Source: Streptomyces sp. NL15-2K
GTDB taxonomy: Bacteria; Actinomycetota; Actinomycetes; Streptomycetales; Streptomycetaceae
DNA length: 64,000 bases
Direction: 5' to 3'
Assembly (NCBI RefSeq): GCF_030551255.1
Contig: NZ_CP130630.1
Span: 9,237,001 to 9,301,000, forward strand
Shown piece after piece: positions 44,201-52,758 of this stretch; positions within the stretch are counted from its first letter, which is position 1, and every line of letters starts with the position of its first letter. Below the pieces are notes generated by a model that did not search any database, had not been told where the DNA came from, and saw only the letters and a program-made list of their open reading frames with translations. The translations under genes were made by a program, and so were the position numbers.

Positions 44201-46314
44201 TCAACGTGGACGTCCTCGTGTGCGACACCGCCAGCTACCTGATCTGGGACCGCGAACTGTGCGCCCTGTACCGGGACCCGGAACTCCGGCTCCCGCCGGT
44301 ACGCACCACGTTCGCCGAGTGCGTGGCCGCGCTGGAACAGCGCGCCGAGTCCCCGGAACGCGCCCGCGCAGCGGCCTACTGGCGGGCGCGGATCGACAGC
44401 CTGCCCGGTGCGCCCGCGCTGCCGCTGCGCGCCCCGGAGGCCGATGCGCGTCCCCGCTTCGGGCGCCGCAGCGCACGGCTCGAACCGGACGACTGGGCGT
44501 CGCTCAAGGCCGAGGCGGCCCGGCGCGGCCTGACCCCGACCGCCGTCCTGCTCGCCGCGTACGGGGACGCTCTCGCCGACTGGTCGGGTCAGGACAGATT
44601 CGCCCTCACACTCACTCTGTTCGACCGGCCCTCCGATCTGCCCGGCGCGGACGAGGCCGTCGGCGACTTCACCTCCCTGATGCTCCACACGGTGGACCGG
44701 TCGAACGACACCTCCTTCGCCGATGCGGCCACCCGTGCGCAGCGCTCGCTCTTCGAGGATCTGGACCACCGGGAGTTCTCCGCGCTGGAGTTGCTCGCCG
44801 AGAAGTCCACCCGCACCGGGCGCACCGAATCCGTGCCCGTCGTGTTCACCAGCGCCCTGGGCCTGTCCGGTCCGCTCGGCGGCGGCCACGACCTGGACTG
44901 GGCCGGCACTGCGGTGTACGGGGTGAGCAGTACCCCGCAGACCTGGCTGGACCATCAGGTCCTCGAACAGCACGGCGCGCTGCTGCTCCAGTGGGACGTG
45001 CTGGAGAGCGAGTTGCCCGCCGACGAGGCGGACAGGGCGTTCGCCTCGTACGTCGCACGCATACGCCGCCTGGCACAGGGGCGGGCGGCCTGGGAAGCCG
45101 GCACGAGGCGGACGGCGGGTGCGGACCCGGGCGGGCGGCAGGCGCCCGCCACCCCGGAACCGCGCGCGGCGACGCGGCCGCCCAGGCGGCAGCCGTCTGG
45201 TCCCGCCTTCCTGAACAGCCCCGATGACCTAGCGCCCCGGCAGGCAACGTTCGCCCCGTCGCGACGCCCGGCACGCTCCCCCACTGCCCTAAAGGCGTGG
45301 GAGGTGCCCCCACTCGCCGCACCGGCCGAAAGCCCAAGTACGTCCAGTACGAGGGCTTCCGGCCGGCACGGCGAGAGCACGCACCGGACGCCGCTCCTTG
45401 ACGGGCGAACGTTGCCTGCCGGGGCACTAGACACCGCACTGCTCCTGCGCGACGGCAACACCGACCGGCCGCTGTTCCTGGTCCACCCCTCCGGCGGCGA
45501 CGTGCTGTGCTACGGCGAACTGGCCAGGCTCCTCACGGACGGGCGGCGCGTCGTGGCGCTCGCCGATCCGGAACTGACCGGAGGAACGGCCGCCGAGGAC
45601 ATCGCGGGTATGGCCGACCAATATCTGGCCGCCCTGCGCCCGTACCAGGCGAACGGCCCCTACCTCCTGGGCGGCTGGTCCATGGGCGGCACCCTCGCCC
45701 ATGCCATGGCCTGCGAACTGGCACGTCGGGGAGAGCGCACCGATCTCCTCCTGATGATCGACTCCAATGTGCCGGACCGCATCACGCCGCTCGGCGGAGC
45801 GGGACCCGACGAGGACGCGGCGATCGCGGCCGTGCGCTATCTGCGGTCGCTGGAGGCGTTCCTCGACATGGACCTCGGCCTCGGTCAGGACGAAGCCGAC
45901 CGGCTGCTCCGTACGCCGTCCTCGGCTGCCCGGTCGGTGGTGGCCGCACGGCTGCGCGAGGCCGGCCTGGTCGGGCCGCGAGAGACCGCCGAGGTACGCC
46001 TGGGAGTCTTCGAACGCCACCTCCGTGCCCTGGGCGATCACCGGGCGGGTCGGCTCGCCGACCCCGGCACCCGGTTGCTGCTGTTCCGCGCCACCCAGCC
46101 GTCCCCGAGCAACGCCGGAGTCGGCATGGGAGTCGACGACGCCCCCGACCTCGCCTGCCTGGGCTGGCGGCCCCATGTGTCCGGCCCGGTCGACGACGTG
46201 GCCGTCGACGGACACCACTACTCGCTGCTGACCGGGCCGGCGGCAGCCCGGATCGCCGCCCTGACCGACCGGGCGCTCGCCGCCGTATCCGCCGGGCCGC
46301 TCCGCAAGCGCTGA
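41248..46314 (+). CDS. Hybrid PKS/NRPS, 3' segment: rest of AT, KR, ACP, Cy, TE (same frame as 39217-41130)
   Basis: The continuation starts right after the TAG at 41131; 41248 is merely the first ATG. Codons are numbered from 39217. AT continues with Ser649 (GHSLGEYAAA, malonyl-type pattern). KR has the NADPH loop LVIGGLGDVGMALS (about 1158) and catalytic Ser/Tyr in LMSSATT and GLAPYAAANRF. ACP has Ser1464 (LGGHSLLATR). The Cy domain runs 1534-1960 (FPLTRVQHAYWVG, core DVLVCDTAS). An in-frame MITE covers 2005-2071. The thioesterase has Ser2155 (GGWSMGGTLAH). An acidic repeat (GEDHEDHEDAEDGEDGEDTD) lies in the KR structural part. Domain order matches yersiniabactin HMWP1 except that both methyltransferase domains and the PCP before TE are absent. 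Confidence 0.85.
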   Translation: MSRTAGGGAMLTVALPEDQVVKLLGDHPDLDLAAVNAPRSCVVSGPAEAVTALERRLAAESVHTARLHLDAAAHSRLVDPVLPALRAAAETTVPGVPAVPLATTLTGQLLLTPPGAEHWVPHLRSVVRFSDALTTALGTGPAVVVQVGPGSGLLQLVRQHGAANVVATLPTVPGRDERRGARAALLTAAGELWTHGVRLDPDALHRPGRRRIDLPGVPFDRRRLWIDEPDDVRPGHSAMPYATTAEPDEEEPFQVPVWHRTPPVDAPPRLEGRWLVEGHPDSPLLSEVRAELAAAGARPVTLAQAAAEPSLPCAGLVLVDTHGEDHEDHEDAEDGEDGEDTDDRAHQEASADPADRVTESVLRYARLARAAAPWAGSTCLLHVSAGAHHLESGDRPIPEGAASLAVPRVLAQEFPGLRWRTLDLPAGPVRGEDVRRVCAEAGALAQGEPSGVEVAYRGGHRWVRGVTPWHPTASEQARPGGTALVIGGLGDVGMALSAHLVRNGWRVVVTGRDGLPSDPAPGTPQAERAEAVRRLRADGVELDVRAVDAADPDATAALLRNVSQQYGPLDLVVHAAGVVASAAVTPLRAVEPETVRAHARAKVSAAMALRSALRGLPDDLRPANVLLMSSATTFVGGLGLAPYAAANRFLDALAEREDAERRDSGERWISVAWDGWRIGPGGTERVVASRHSIGLRDGMRSVDRLLSLTEESRAPASLAVSPADLAGRTAGVPTVAPGRKPPGSTPRQGGSAPRGAAEEVLAALWSELLGFTVTDRDADFFALGGHSLLATRMLARLRDERGAGLRLQDLLTRPTVAALAPLIPAPGGDDEPEVPAVPTETEIRTAPKQPTGAAGEFPLTRVQHAYWVGGSGGYRLGDVPCSFHLEYDCPGLDTARYEEAWNRVIARHPMLRAVISPEGRNRVLDRVPRYRIRVQDLSALGEEERAHKLEQIRTRLVRREPRPGRWPLVDIRAARLPGDVVRLFVNVDVLVCDTASYLIWDRELCALYRDPELRLPPVRTTFAECVAALEQRAESPERARAAAYWRARIDSLPGAPALPLRAPEADARPRFGRRSARLEPDDWASLKAEAARRGLTPTAVLLAAYGDALADWSGQDRFALTLTLFDRPSDLPGADEAVGDFTSLMLHTVDRSNDTSFADAATRAQRSLFEDLDHREFSALELLAEKSTRTGRTESVPVVFTSALGLSGPLGGGHDLDWAGTAVYGVSSTPQTWLDHQVLEQHGALLLQWDVLESELPADEADRAFASYVARIRRLAQGRAAWEAGTRRTAGADPGGRQAPATPEPRAATRPPRRQPSGPAFLNSPDDLAPRQATFAPSRRPARSPTALKAWEVPPLAAPAESPSTSSTRASGRHGESTHRTPLLDGRTLPAGALDTALLLRDGNTDRPLFLVHPSGGDVLCYGELARLLTDGRRVVALADPELTGGTAAEDIAGMADQYLAALRPYQANGPYLLGGWSMGGTLAHAMACELARRGERTDLLLMIDSNVPDRITPLGGAGPDEDAAIAAVRYLRSLEAFLDMDLGLGQDEADRLLRTPSSAARSVVAARLREAGLVGPRETAEVRLGVFERHLRALGDHRAGRLADPGTRLLLFRATQPSPSNAGVGMGVDDAPDLACLGWRPHVSGPVDDVAVDGHHYSLLTGPAAARIAALTDRALAAVSAGPLRKR
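45229..45430 (-). mobile_element. MITE, copy 2 (about 198 bp), inserted in frame in the PKS/NRPS gene
   Basis: Starts CTAGCGCCCCGGCAGGCAAC and ends GTTGCCTGCCGGGGCACTAG. It is the inverted counterpart of the copy at 27286-27493, shorter by 6 bp (an internal difference). Net insertion is 198 bp, or 66 codons, without a stop in this frame. It adds residues such as RQATFAPSRRPARSPTALKA between the Cy and TE domains. Removing it restores SPDDL-DTALLLRDG. Confidence 0.9.
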
Positions 46315-46370
46315 GCCGGCCGGCCGCGTCGGACATCCGCCTCCTCACACCGAAAGCACGGAAACGAACG

Positions 46371-47945
46371 ATGAGACTCAACGCGCCCACGCGCACACAC
46401 CAATCCATGCCTGTCACCCGGCGCGCCGTCCTCGCCGTGACCGCGGCAGGGGCCCTGCTGCTGACCGGATGCTCGTCGTCCGACAGCCCCGGTGACGCCG
46501 CCGCACCCACGGGCAAGCCCGTCGACGGCGGCACCCTCCGCTACGCCGTGACCGGCTCGCCCGCCACGGCGAGCAACGACCCGCACGGCGGTCTCGGCAA
46601 CGAATCCGACCTGCTGCGCTTCGCCCTCGCCTACGACGTGCTGACCGTCCCCGGCAAGGACGGCGAGCCCAAGCCGCGACTGGCCGTCTCCTGGAAACCG
46701 AACAAGGCCATGAACCGCTGGACGTTCACGCTCCGGGACGACGCGCGGTTCACCGACGGCCGCCCGGTACGAGCCGCCGACGTCCTGTACTCCCTGCGGC
46801 GCATCGCGGACAAGGCGGCCGAGAACTACGGCCGGCTCGCCGACTTCGACATGAAGGCGTCCAGCGCCAAGGGCGACCACACCGTGGTCCTGGCCACCCG
46901 CGCGCCCATGGCCCAGGCGGCCAAGGCCCTGGAATCCGTCAGCTTCGTCGTGCCCGAGGGCACGAAGGACTTCTCGAAGACGGTCCCCGGCTCAGGCCCC
47001 TTCAAGGTGCGGACCTCCGGGGCACAGACGGCAGTACTGGTCCGCAACGACCGCTGGTGGGGTTCGCGCCCGCACCTGGACCGCATCGAGATCCAGGCCG
47101 TCGCCGACCCGCAGGCCCGCGCCAACGCCGTCACCTCGGGGCAGGCCGATGTCGCCGGAAGCGTGAGCCCCGCCGCCGTCAAGAGCGCGGGCAACAGCGG
47201 CGGCCTGAAGGTCGTACGGCGCAAGGGCGTCACCGAGTACCCGTTCATCATGCGGATGGACACCAAGCCCTTCGACGATCCGCGGGTCCGGGAGGCGTTC
47301 CGTCTGGCCACGGACCGCAAGGCGCTCGTCGACACGGTCTTCCTCGGCTACGGGCAGATCGCGAACGACCTGCCCACCCCGTACGACCCCTCCTACCCCG
47401 GCGACCTGCCGCAGCGCGGCCGCGATGTCACGAAGGCCAGGGAACTTCTCCAACAGGCGGGCCACGCCGACGGGTTGACCATCACCCTGCACACCACGAC
47501 CGCTTACCCCGGCATGGACACCGCGGCCACGCTGTACGCGCGGCAGCTGTCCGAGATCGGTGTGAAGGCCGAGGTCGAGGTCGAACCGGCCGACACTTAC
47601 TGGACCGCCGTCTACGCCAAGAAGGCGTTCTACACCGGCTACTACGGCGGCATCTCCTTCCCCGACCTGGCGCGGGTCGGCCTGCTCTCCACCTCCCCGA
47701 CCAACGAGATCGCCTGGAAGAACAAGAAGTTCGACGCCGGCTTCACCCAGGCCATGGGAACGCTCGACACCGACCGGCGCAACACCCTGCTCGCCGGCAT
47801 CCAGCGGGACCTGTGGAAGGACGGCGGCTACGTCGTGTGGGGCACCGGCGACGGGCTGGACCTCGCGGCCCGCGGCGTGGCCGGACTGCCCGACGGCCCC
47901 GGTTTCCAGCGGATGTTCATCGACCAGGTGTGGATGGCGAAGTGA
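46371..47945 (+). CDS. Opp/Dpp-family (family 5) ABC substrate-binding lipoprotein
   Basis: A 524-residue peptide/nickel-type solute-binding protein with Tat/Sec-like signal (PVTRRAVLAVTAAGALL) and lipobox LLTGC. Family-5 blocks are visible: DLLRFALAYDVLTV, FTLRDDARFTDGRPVRAADV, DDPRVREAFRLATDRKALVD. It lies 56 bp after the PKS gene and is overlapped by the permease gene. Its place inside the metallophore-like operon suggests that it recognises the product or its metal complex; this is inferred from context only. Confidence 0.87.
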   Translation: MRLNAPTRTHQSMPVTRRAVLAVTAAGALLLTGCSSSDSPGDAAAPTGKPVDGGTLRYAVTGSPATASNDPHGGLGNESDLLRFALAYDVLTVPGKDGEPKPRLAVSWKPNKAMNRWTFTLRDDARFTDGRPVRAADVLYSLRRIADKAAENYGRLADFDMKASSAKGDHTVVLATRAPMAQAAKALESVSFVVPEGTKDFSKTVPGSGPFKVRTSGAQTAVLVRNDRWWGSRPHLDRIEIQAVADPQARANAVTSGQADVAGSVSPAAVKSAGNSGGLKVVRRKGVTEYPFIMRMDTKPFDDPRVREAFRLATDRKALVDTVFLGYGQIANDLPTPYDPSYPGDLPQRGRDVTKARELLQQAGHADGLTITLHTTTAYPGMDTAATLYARQLSEIGVKAEVEVEPADTYWTAVYAKKAFYTGYYGGISFPDLARVGLLSTSPTNEIAWKNKKFDAGFTQAMGTLDTDRRNTLLAGIQRDLWKDGGYVVWGTGDGLDLAARGVAGLPDGPGFQRMFIDQVWMAK

Positions 47946-48922
47946 CCCTCCGCCCGTCTCCGCGCCCGTATCTGCGCCCGGTCCTGCTGACCGTGGCGGC
48001 GACGGCCGTCGTCTTCACCGCCACCGAGCTGCTGCCCGGCGACGCGGGCGACCTCCGGCGCGCGGGACGGGCGTCCGAGCAGGACATCGCGGACGAGCGC
48101 GACCGGCTCGGCCTCGACCGGCCGGCCGCGGTCCGATATCTCGACTGGCTGTACGGTGCCGTCCGCGGCGATCTCGGACGGTCCCTGGTGAGCGGCCGCA
48201 CGGTGACCGGCCTCTTCGCCGAGCGGCTTCCGGCCACGGCCGCCCTCGTCGTCTTCGCGCTGGCCGTCACCGCGCTGCTGACGACGGCTGCCCTGACCGT
48301 CGCGTTTCTGCGCGGCGGTCGCGGTGGTGCCCTCGCGACCGGGCTGGCCGCCGTACCGCAGTCGGTCCACGCGGCCGTACTCGGCACGGTCTTCGCCGGG
48401 ATCCTGGGCTGGCTGCCGGCGGTCTCCCTGCTACCGCCCGGCGGTTCGCCGTTCGCCGCGCCCCAGGCGCTGGTGCTGCCCGGCGTCACTCTGGCGCTGC
48501 CCTCGGCGGCGTACGCCACCGCGCTGCTGCGGGGCACGCTCGTCGACACCCTGCGCCGGCCCCATGTGAGCGACGCCCGCATGCGCGGCGTGCCGCCGGC
48601 CCTCGTCCTGGTCCGGCACGTCCTGCCCTTCCTGCTGGTTCCGGCGCTGCGGGTGACGGCTCTGGTGGCCGGCGGACTGATGGCCGGTACGGCTCTGGTG
48701 GAGACGATGTTCGGCTGTCCCGGCACCGGCAGCCTGCTGGTGTCCGCGGTCGCCGTGCGCGACGTACCCGTGGTGCAGGCCGCCGCGCTGCCTCCTGTCG
48801 TCGTCCTGCTGCTGTGCATGCTCGTCGCCGACCGCCTGGCCGTGCGCCACTCGGGGCGGAGCGGTTCCACCGGTCACGGCAGGGGCCCGGCCGTCGCGGC
48901 GGCTGTCGGAGGGCGAGCCTGA
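47942..48922 (+). CDS. Opp/Dpp-type ABC permease (DppB-like)
   Basis: A 326-residue permease. The N-terminal LTVAATAVVFTATELLPGD and the segment ERDRLGLDRPAAVRYLDWLY, then GDLGRSLVSGRTV, are diagnostic for DppB/NikB permeases. GTG start overlaps the lipoprotein stop. The stop overlaps the next permease (TGATG). Confidence 0.87.
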   Translation: MTLRPSPRPYLRPVLLTVAATAVVFTATELLPGDAGDLRRAGRASEQDIADERDRLGLDRPAAVRYLDWLYGAVRGDLGRSLVSGRTVTGLFAERLPATAALVVFALAVTALLTTAALTVAFLRGGRGGALATGLAAVPQSVHAAVLGTVFAGILGWLPAVSLLPPGGSPFAAPQALVLPGVTLALPSAAYATALLRGTLVDTLRRPHVSDARMRGVPPALVLVRHVLPFLLVPALRVTALVAGGLMAGTALVETMFGCPGTGSLLVSAVAVRDVPVVQAAALPPVVVLLLCMLVADRLAVRHSGRSGSTGHGRGPAVAAAVGGRA

Positions 48923-49725
48923 TGCGCTCCTTCATGACCGGCCCCGTTGCCGCCGCCCCGGTCACCGCAGGGGCCATCGCACTCCTGGTACTGCTGGGCC
49001 GATACGCCGCCCCGCACGACCCGGAACAGCAGATCGGCCCACCTTGGTCACCGCCGGACTCGGCGGCTCCCCTGGGGACGGACGGCCTCGGACGCGACGT
49101 GCTGTCGCGGGTGCTGCACGGGGGCACCGAACTGCTGACCGTCTCGCTGCTCGCCGCGGTGGTGGCCGTGAGCTGCGGCACCGTGCTCGGCCTGGCCGCC
49201 GGGTGGGCGGGCGGGCCCACCGCCCGCGCGGTGGCCTGGCTGTGCGACCTGCTGCTCGCGGTTCCCGCCCTCGTCCTCGCCCTGGTGCTGGCCGTCGCAC
49301 TGCCGGGCGGGACGGCGGTGGTGGTGGCGTCCGTGCTCAGCGGCACGCCGCTCACCGCCCGTGTGGTGGCCGGCGAATCGGCGCGGCTGCGCACCAGCGG
49401 CCATGTGCACGCGGCCCTGGAGCGGGGCGAGACGGCACCGTCCGTCCTCGCCCGCGAGGTGCTGCCCGCACTGCGCGGTCTGGTGACGGCCGACGCCGGA
49501 CTCCGGCTGGTGACCGCCCTGCAGATCGCGGCGGCGCTCGCCGTACTGGGGCTGGGGCCCCAGCCGCCGGAGGCCGACTGGGCGCTGATGCTCAGCGAGA
49601 ACCTTCCGGGTGCCTCGCTCAACCCGGTGGCGCTGCTGGCGCCCGCCGTGCTGCTGGCCGGCTGTGCCTGGGCCCTGGCCGCCGCGGCACACCGGGCAGG
49701 GCCGGGAAGGGACGGACGCCCATGA
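48922..49725 (+). CDS. Opp/Dpp-type ABC permease (DppC-like)
   Basis: A 267-residue second permease. LGTDGLGRDVLSRVLHGGTE is the DppC/NikC N-terminal signature; several hydrophobic helices follow. It pairs with the DppB-like protein to form the channel and overlaps the ATPase gene by 4 bp (ATGA). Confidence 0.87.
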   Translation: MRSFMTGPVAAAPVTAGAIALLVLLGRYAAPHDPEQQIGPPWSPPDSAAPLGTDGLGRDVLSRVLHGGTELLTVSLLAAVVAVSCGTVLGLAAGWAGGPTARAVAWLCDLLLAVPALVLALVLAVALPGGTAVVVASVLSGTPLTARVVAGESARLRTSGHVHAALERGETAPSVLAREVLPALRGLVTADAGLRLVTALQIAAALAVLGLGPQPPEADWALMLSENLPGASLNPVALLAPAVLLAGCAWALAAAAHRAGPGRDGRP

Positions 49726-51374
49726 CCACCATGACCAGCCCAGAGCGCGAATCACCGCTGCTCGCGGCGGACGGGCTGACCGTGCACCGGGCGGCGGACG
49801 GTGCCCTCGTCCTGCCGCCGACCGATCTGCGGGCCGAATCCGGACAGGTCGTCGTCATCACCGGGCCCTCCGGCGCAGGCAAGACCACTTTGCTGCACGC
49901 TCTCCTCGACACCCTCCCGGCGGGGTTGCGCCGGTCCGCCGGCACCGTGCGCTGGCAGGGCACGCTCCTGAAGAAAGGCCGCTCCGCCCGGAAATGGCGC
50001 CGTATCCGGTGCGGCCTGCTGGGCCAGGACCCCGGCGCCGCGCTGCATCCGCTGTGGCGCGTCGGACGCCTGATCGGCGAGGACCTCGTCGGCGACCGCG
50101 ACGCCCGCGCGGCACGCGTCGCCGAGCAACTCGACCTCCTGGGGCTGCCGCCCGAGATCCTCTCGCGCCGCGCGGGCGAACTCTCCGGTGGCCAGGCCCA
50201 GCGGGTGGCGCTGGCCCGCGCGCTCGTCGCGGACCCGGCTCTCCTCGTCCTCGACGAGCCCACATCGGCCATGGACCCGGCCACGGCGGCCCTGGTGAGG
50301 CGGGCCGTCGCGGCCCGGCGCGGCTCACCGGGCCGCTGCGTGGTCCTGGTGACCCACGACGAGCGCCTCTTCGGCGAACTGGCGGACGTCACCGTCCGCG
50401 TCGCACCGGCCGTTGTGCCCCGCGCGCCGTTGGAGGCCGGCCGGCCTGGACCGGGCGTGCTCCCCACGCGGTCGCATGCCGACCCCGGCGATCCTCTGGC
50501 CGCGTCCTCGCCCCTCGTGGAGGACGGTTCCCACACTCAGGCGCCTTCCGTGGCCGAGCGCGCCGAGAGGCAACGGGCGCGCCGCGTCACCGCAGCGCCC
50601 CGGCAGACCATGGCCCTCTCCGCCCGGGGCCTGCTGCTGACCACCCCTGATGGCGCGGTACTGCTGGAGGACTGCGATCTCGACCTGCCCGCCGGAAGCG
50701 CGACCGCCGTGGTCGGGACCTCGGGCGTCGGCAAGACGACGTTGCTGCACGCCCTCGTGGGCCGCCGCCCCGCGGCCGCCGGGACGCTGCTGCTGCACGG
50801 CACGCCGTTGCCGGCCGCCACCCGGCACCGCGGCCGGGACCAGCTGCGCGCCGTGCAGCTCGCCGGACAGAGCGCCGTCGACGAACTCAACCCCGCCCAG
50901 CGAGTGGGCCGGGCCGTGGCCCGACCGCTGACCGTGCTGCACGGCCTGGACCGGGCCGCCGCCCTGGCCGAGGCCCAGGCGGTGCTGGCGGCCGTCGGGC
51001 TGCCGCCCGGCATCGCGGCCCGTCGCCCGCACATGCTCTCCGGCGGCCAGCGGCAGAGGGCTGTTCTCGCCCGGGCGCTGGCCGCGCGCCCCGACGTACT
51101 GCTGCTCGACGAACCCACCGCCTCCCTCGACCCCGACACCGCCCGGTCCGTGCTCGACCTGCTGGACCGAAGGCGCGAGACAGGGACCGCGATCCTGGCC
51201 GTCACCCACGACCCGGCCGTGGCCGCCCGCGCGGACGAAGTGCTGGCGCTGCGGGACGGCCACCTCCTCGCGATTCCCCCGGATTCCCTCGGCCCTCCGG
51301 TTCCTTCCGCCCACCTGCCCGCCGCGCCCGCGCGCCCCAGCACCGAACGAACGGAGCCTCCCGTTGTCCGATGA
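49722..51374 (+). CDS. Fused two-domain ABC ATPase (DppD-DppF-like)
   Basis: A 550-residue protein carrying two complete ATPase domains. Domain 1: Walker A TGPSGAGKTTLLHAL, signature LSGGQAQRVALARAL, Walker B LLVLDEPTSAMDP. Domain 2, from about 295: VGTSGVGKTTLLHAL, LSGGQRQRAVLARAL, VLLLDEPTASLDP. Opp/Dpp importers often use two separate ATPases; here they are one chain. It overlaps the next gene by 11 bp. Confidence 0.88.
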   Translation: MTTMTSPERESPLLAADGLTVHRAADGALVLPPTDLRAESGQVVVITGPSGAGKTTLLHALLDTLPAGLRRSAGTVRWQGTLLKKGRSARKWRRIRCGLLGQDPGAALHPLWRVGRLIGEDLVGDRDARAARVAEQLDLLGLPPEILSRRAGELSGGQAQRVALARALVADPALLVLDEPTSAMDPATAALVRRAVAARRGSPGRCVVLVTHDERLFGELADVTVRVAPAVVPRAPLEAGRPGPGVLPTRSHADPGDPLAASSPLVEDGSHTQAPSVAERAERQRARRVTAAPRQTMALSARGLLLTTPDGAVLLEDCDLDLPAGSATAVVGTSGVGKTTLLHALVGRRPAAAGTLLLHGTPLPAATRHRGRDQLRAVQLAGQSAVDELNPAQRVGRAVARPLTVLHGLDRAAALAEAQAVLAAVGLPPGIAARRPHMLSGGQRQRAVLARALAARPDVLLLDEPTASLDPDTARSVLDLLDRRRETGTAILAVTHDPAVAARADEVLALRDGHLLAIPPDSLGPPVPSAHLPAAPARPSTERTEPPVVR

Positions 51375-52758
51375 AGCGACCACCGACACCACCACCGACG
51401 CAGCGCAGATCACCGCTCTGATCGCCGACCACCCCTGGGTGGCCGACGCCCGCCCCGCACCCGACGGAGTCCTGCTGGTCACCCCCCATCCGAGCGCGAC
51501 AGCCGTTCTTCCGGCGCCGGGACCCCTGGTCCGCGAGCACCTCGCGCACTGGGCGGAGGTGTACGAATGGGTGTACGAGACGGGTGAGGGCCGGCACGCC
51601 GACGACCTGGACCTGTCCGGCTGGCGCTCCTCCGACACCGGAAAGCCGCTGCCGGCCGCCCATATGCGTGACTGGGTCGACCGCACGGTCGATCTCGTCC
51701 TCGCCCAGCGGCCCCGTCGGCTGCTGGAACTCGGTTGCGGTACCGGCCTGTTGGCCCACCGGCTGCACCCGCGGCTGGACGGCTATGTCGGCACCGACGT
51801 GACCGAGGTGGCGGTCGCCCGGCTGCACGCCGCCGGACTGCCCCGTACCGCCTTCGTGCGCGCCGCCGCGCACGAGGCACAGGCGTCCGCGGTCCGGCAG
51901 GCGATGGACCGGGTGTTCGGCCCCGGCATACGTCCCGACTGCGTCCTGCTGAACTCCGTCACCCAGTGCTTCCCCAACCTCGTGTACCTGACGGCGTTCC
52001 TGCACCACGCGCTGGCCGCGGTCGAGGACGGCGGCACGGTGATCGTCGGCGACATCCGCCACGCCGGGCTGCTCGAAGACCACTTCGGCCGGGTGGAGAG
52101 GGCTCGCGATCCCGAAGCGGCCGACGCGGACATCGCCGCGCGGGTGGCCTCGGCCGTGGCGGGGGACGAGGAACTGTCGTTCGCCCCGGAAGCCGTGCAC
52201 GAGATCCTGGCCGCCGAGCCCCGGACCGTCCGGATGAGCGTCCACGCCCGCACGATGGCCCAGGACACAGAACTCACCCGGTACCGCTACGACCTCGTCC
52301 TGCATGTCGGCCCCGCCTCCGGCCTCCCGGACGCGCCCGAGGTGCGCCGGCTGCCCTGGCAGGGGCTCGCGGGCCAGGAGCTGCCGACGGTTCTGCGAGC
52401 GGCGCTGGCACCCGGGCCCGCCATCCTGCACAGCATCCCCAACGCCCTCCTCGTGGCGGACCCGGACGCCGTCACCCCCTACGACCTGCGACAGGCACTG
52501 GCCGGTACGGACGCCGCCGTGCTGCTCGACTCCGGCGACCCCCGGATGCTCGCCGTGGCCGCGCCCGCCGACCGCGCCACCGCTGCCTCCCACGGCCCGG
52601 TTCGGGCACCGGTCGGCCGCCTGGCCCACGAGCCGCTGCCCGCGTTCGTACGGCGCCGGCTGCCGGAAATACTGCGCGACCATCTCCGCCGTACCGCACC
52701 CGGCACGGTACCGCCGAGGATCGTGGTGGACGACGCGTCGGCGGCGCGGACGCGATGA
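51364..52758 (+). CDS. Free-standing NRPS-type methyltransferase (thiazoline-ring C-MT class)
   Basis: 464 residues. The sequence is that of the methyltransferase domain normally embedded in NRPS modules (as in HMWP1 or PchF): WAEVYEWVYETGEG, GWRSSDTGKPLPAAHMRDWV, then SAM motif I RRLLELGCGTGLLAHRL and YVGTDVTEVAVARL. No carrier, A or Cy domain is attached. In yersiniabactin an embedded MT methylates the last thiazoline; this protein could do so in trans. TTG start at 51364 overlapping the ATPase gene; the stop overlaps the next gene (ATGA). Confidence 0.8.
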   Translation: MSDEATTDTTTDAAQITALIADHPWVADARPAPDGVLLVTPHPSATAVLPAPGPLVREHLAHWAEVYEWVYETGEGRHADDLDLSGWRSSDTGKPLPAAHMRDWVDRTVDLVLAQRPRRLLELGCGTGLLAHRLHPRLDGYVGTDVTEVAVARLHAAGLPRTAFVRAAAHEAQASAVRQAMDRVFGPGIRPDCVLLNSVTQCFPNLVYLTAFLHHALAAVEDGGTVIVGDIRHAGLLEDHFGRVERARDPEAADADIAARVASAVAGDEELSFAPEAVHEILAAEPRTVRMSVHARTMAQDTELTRYRYDLVLHVGPASGLPDAPEVRRLPWQGLAGQELPTVLRAALAPGPAILHSIPNALLVADPDAVTPYDLRQALAGTDAAVLLDSGDPRMLAVAAPADRATAASHGPVRAPVGRLAHEPLPAFVRRRLPEILRDHLRRTAPGTVPPRIVVDDASAARTR

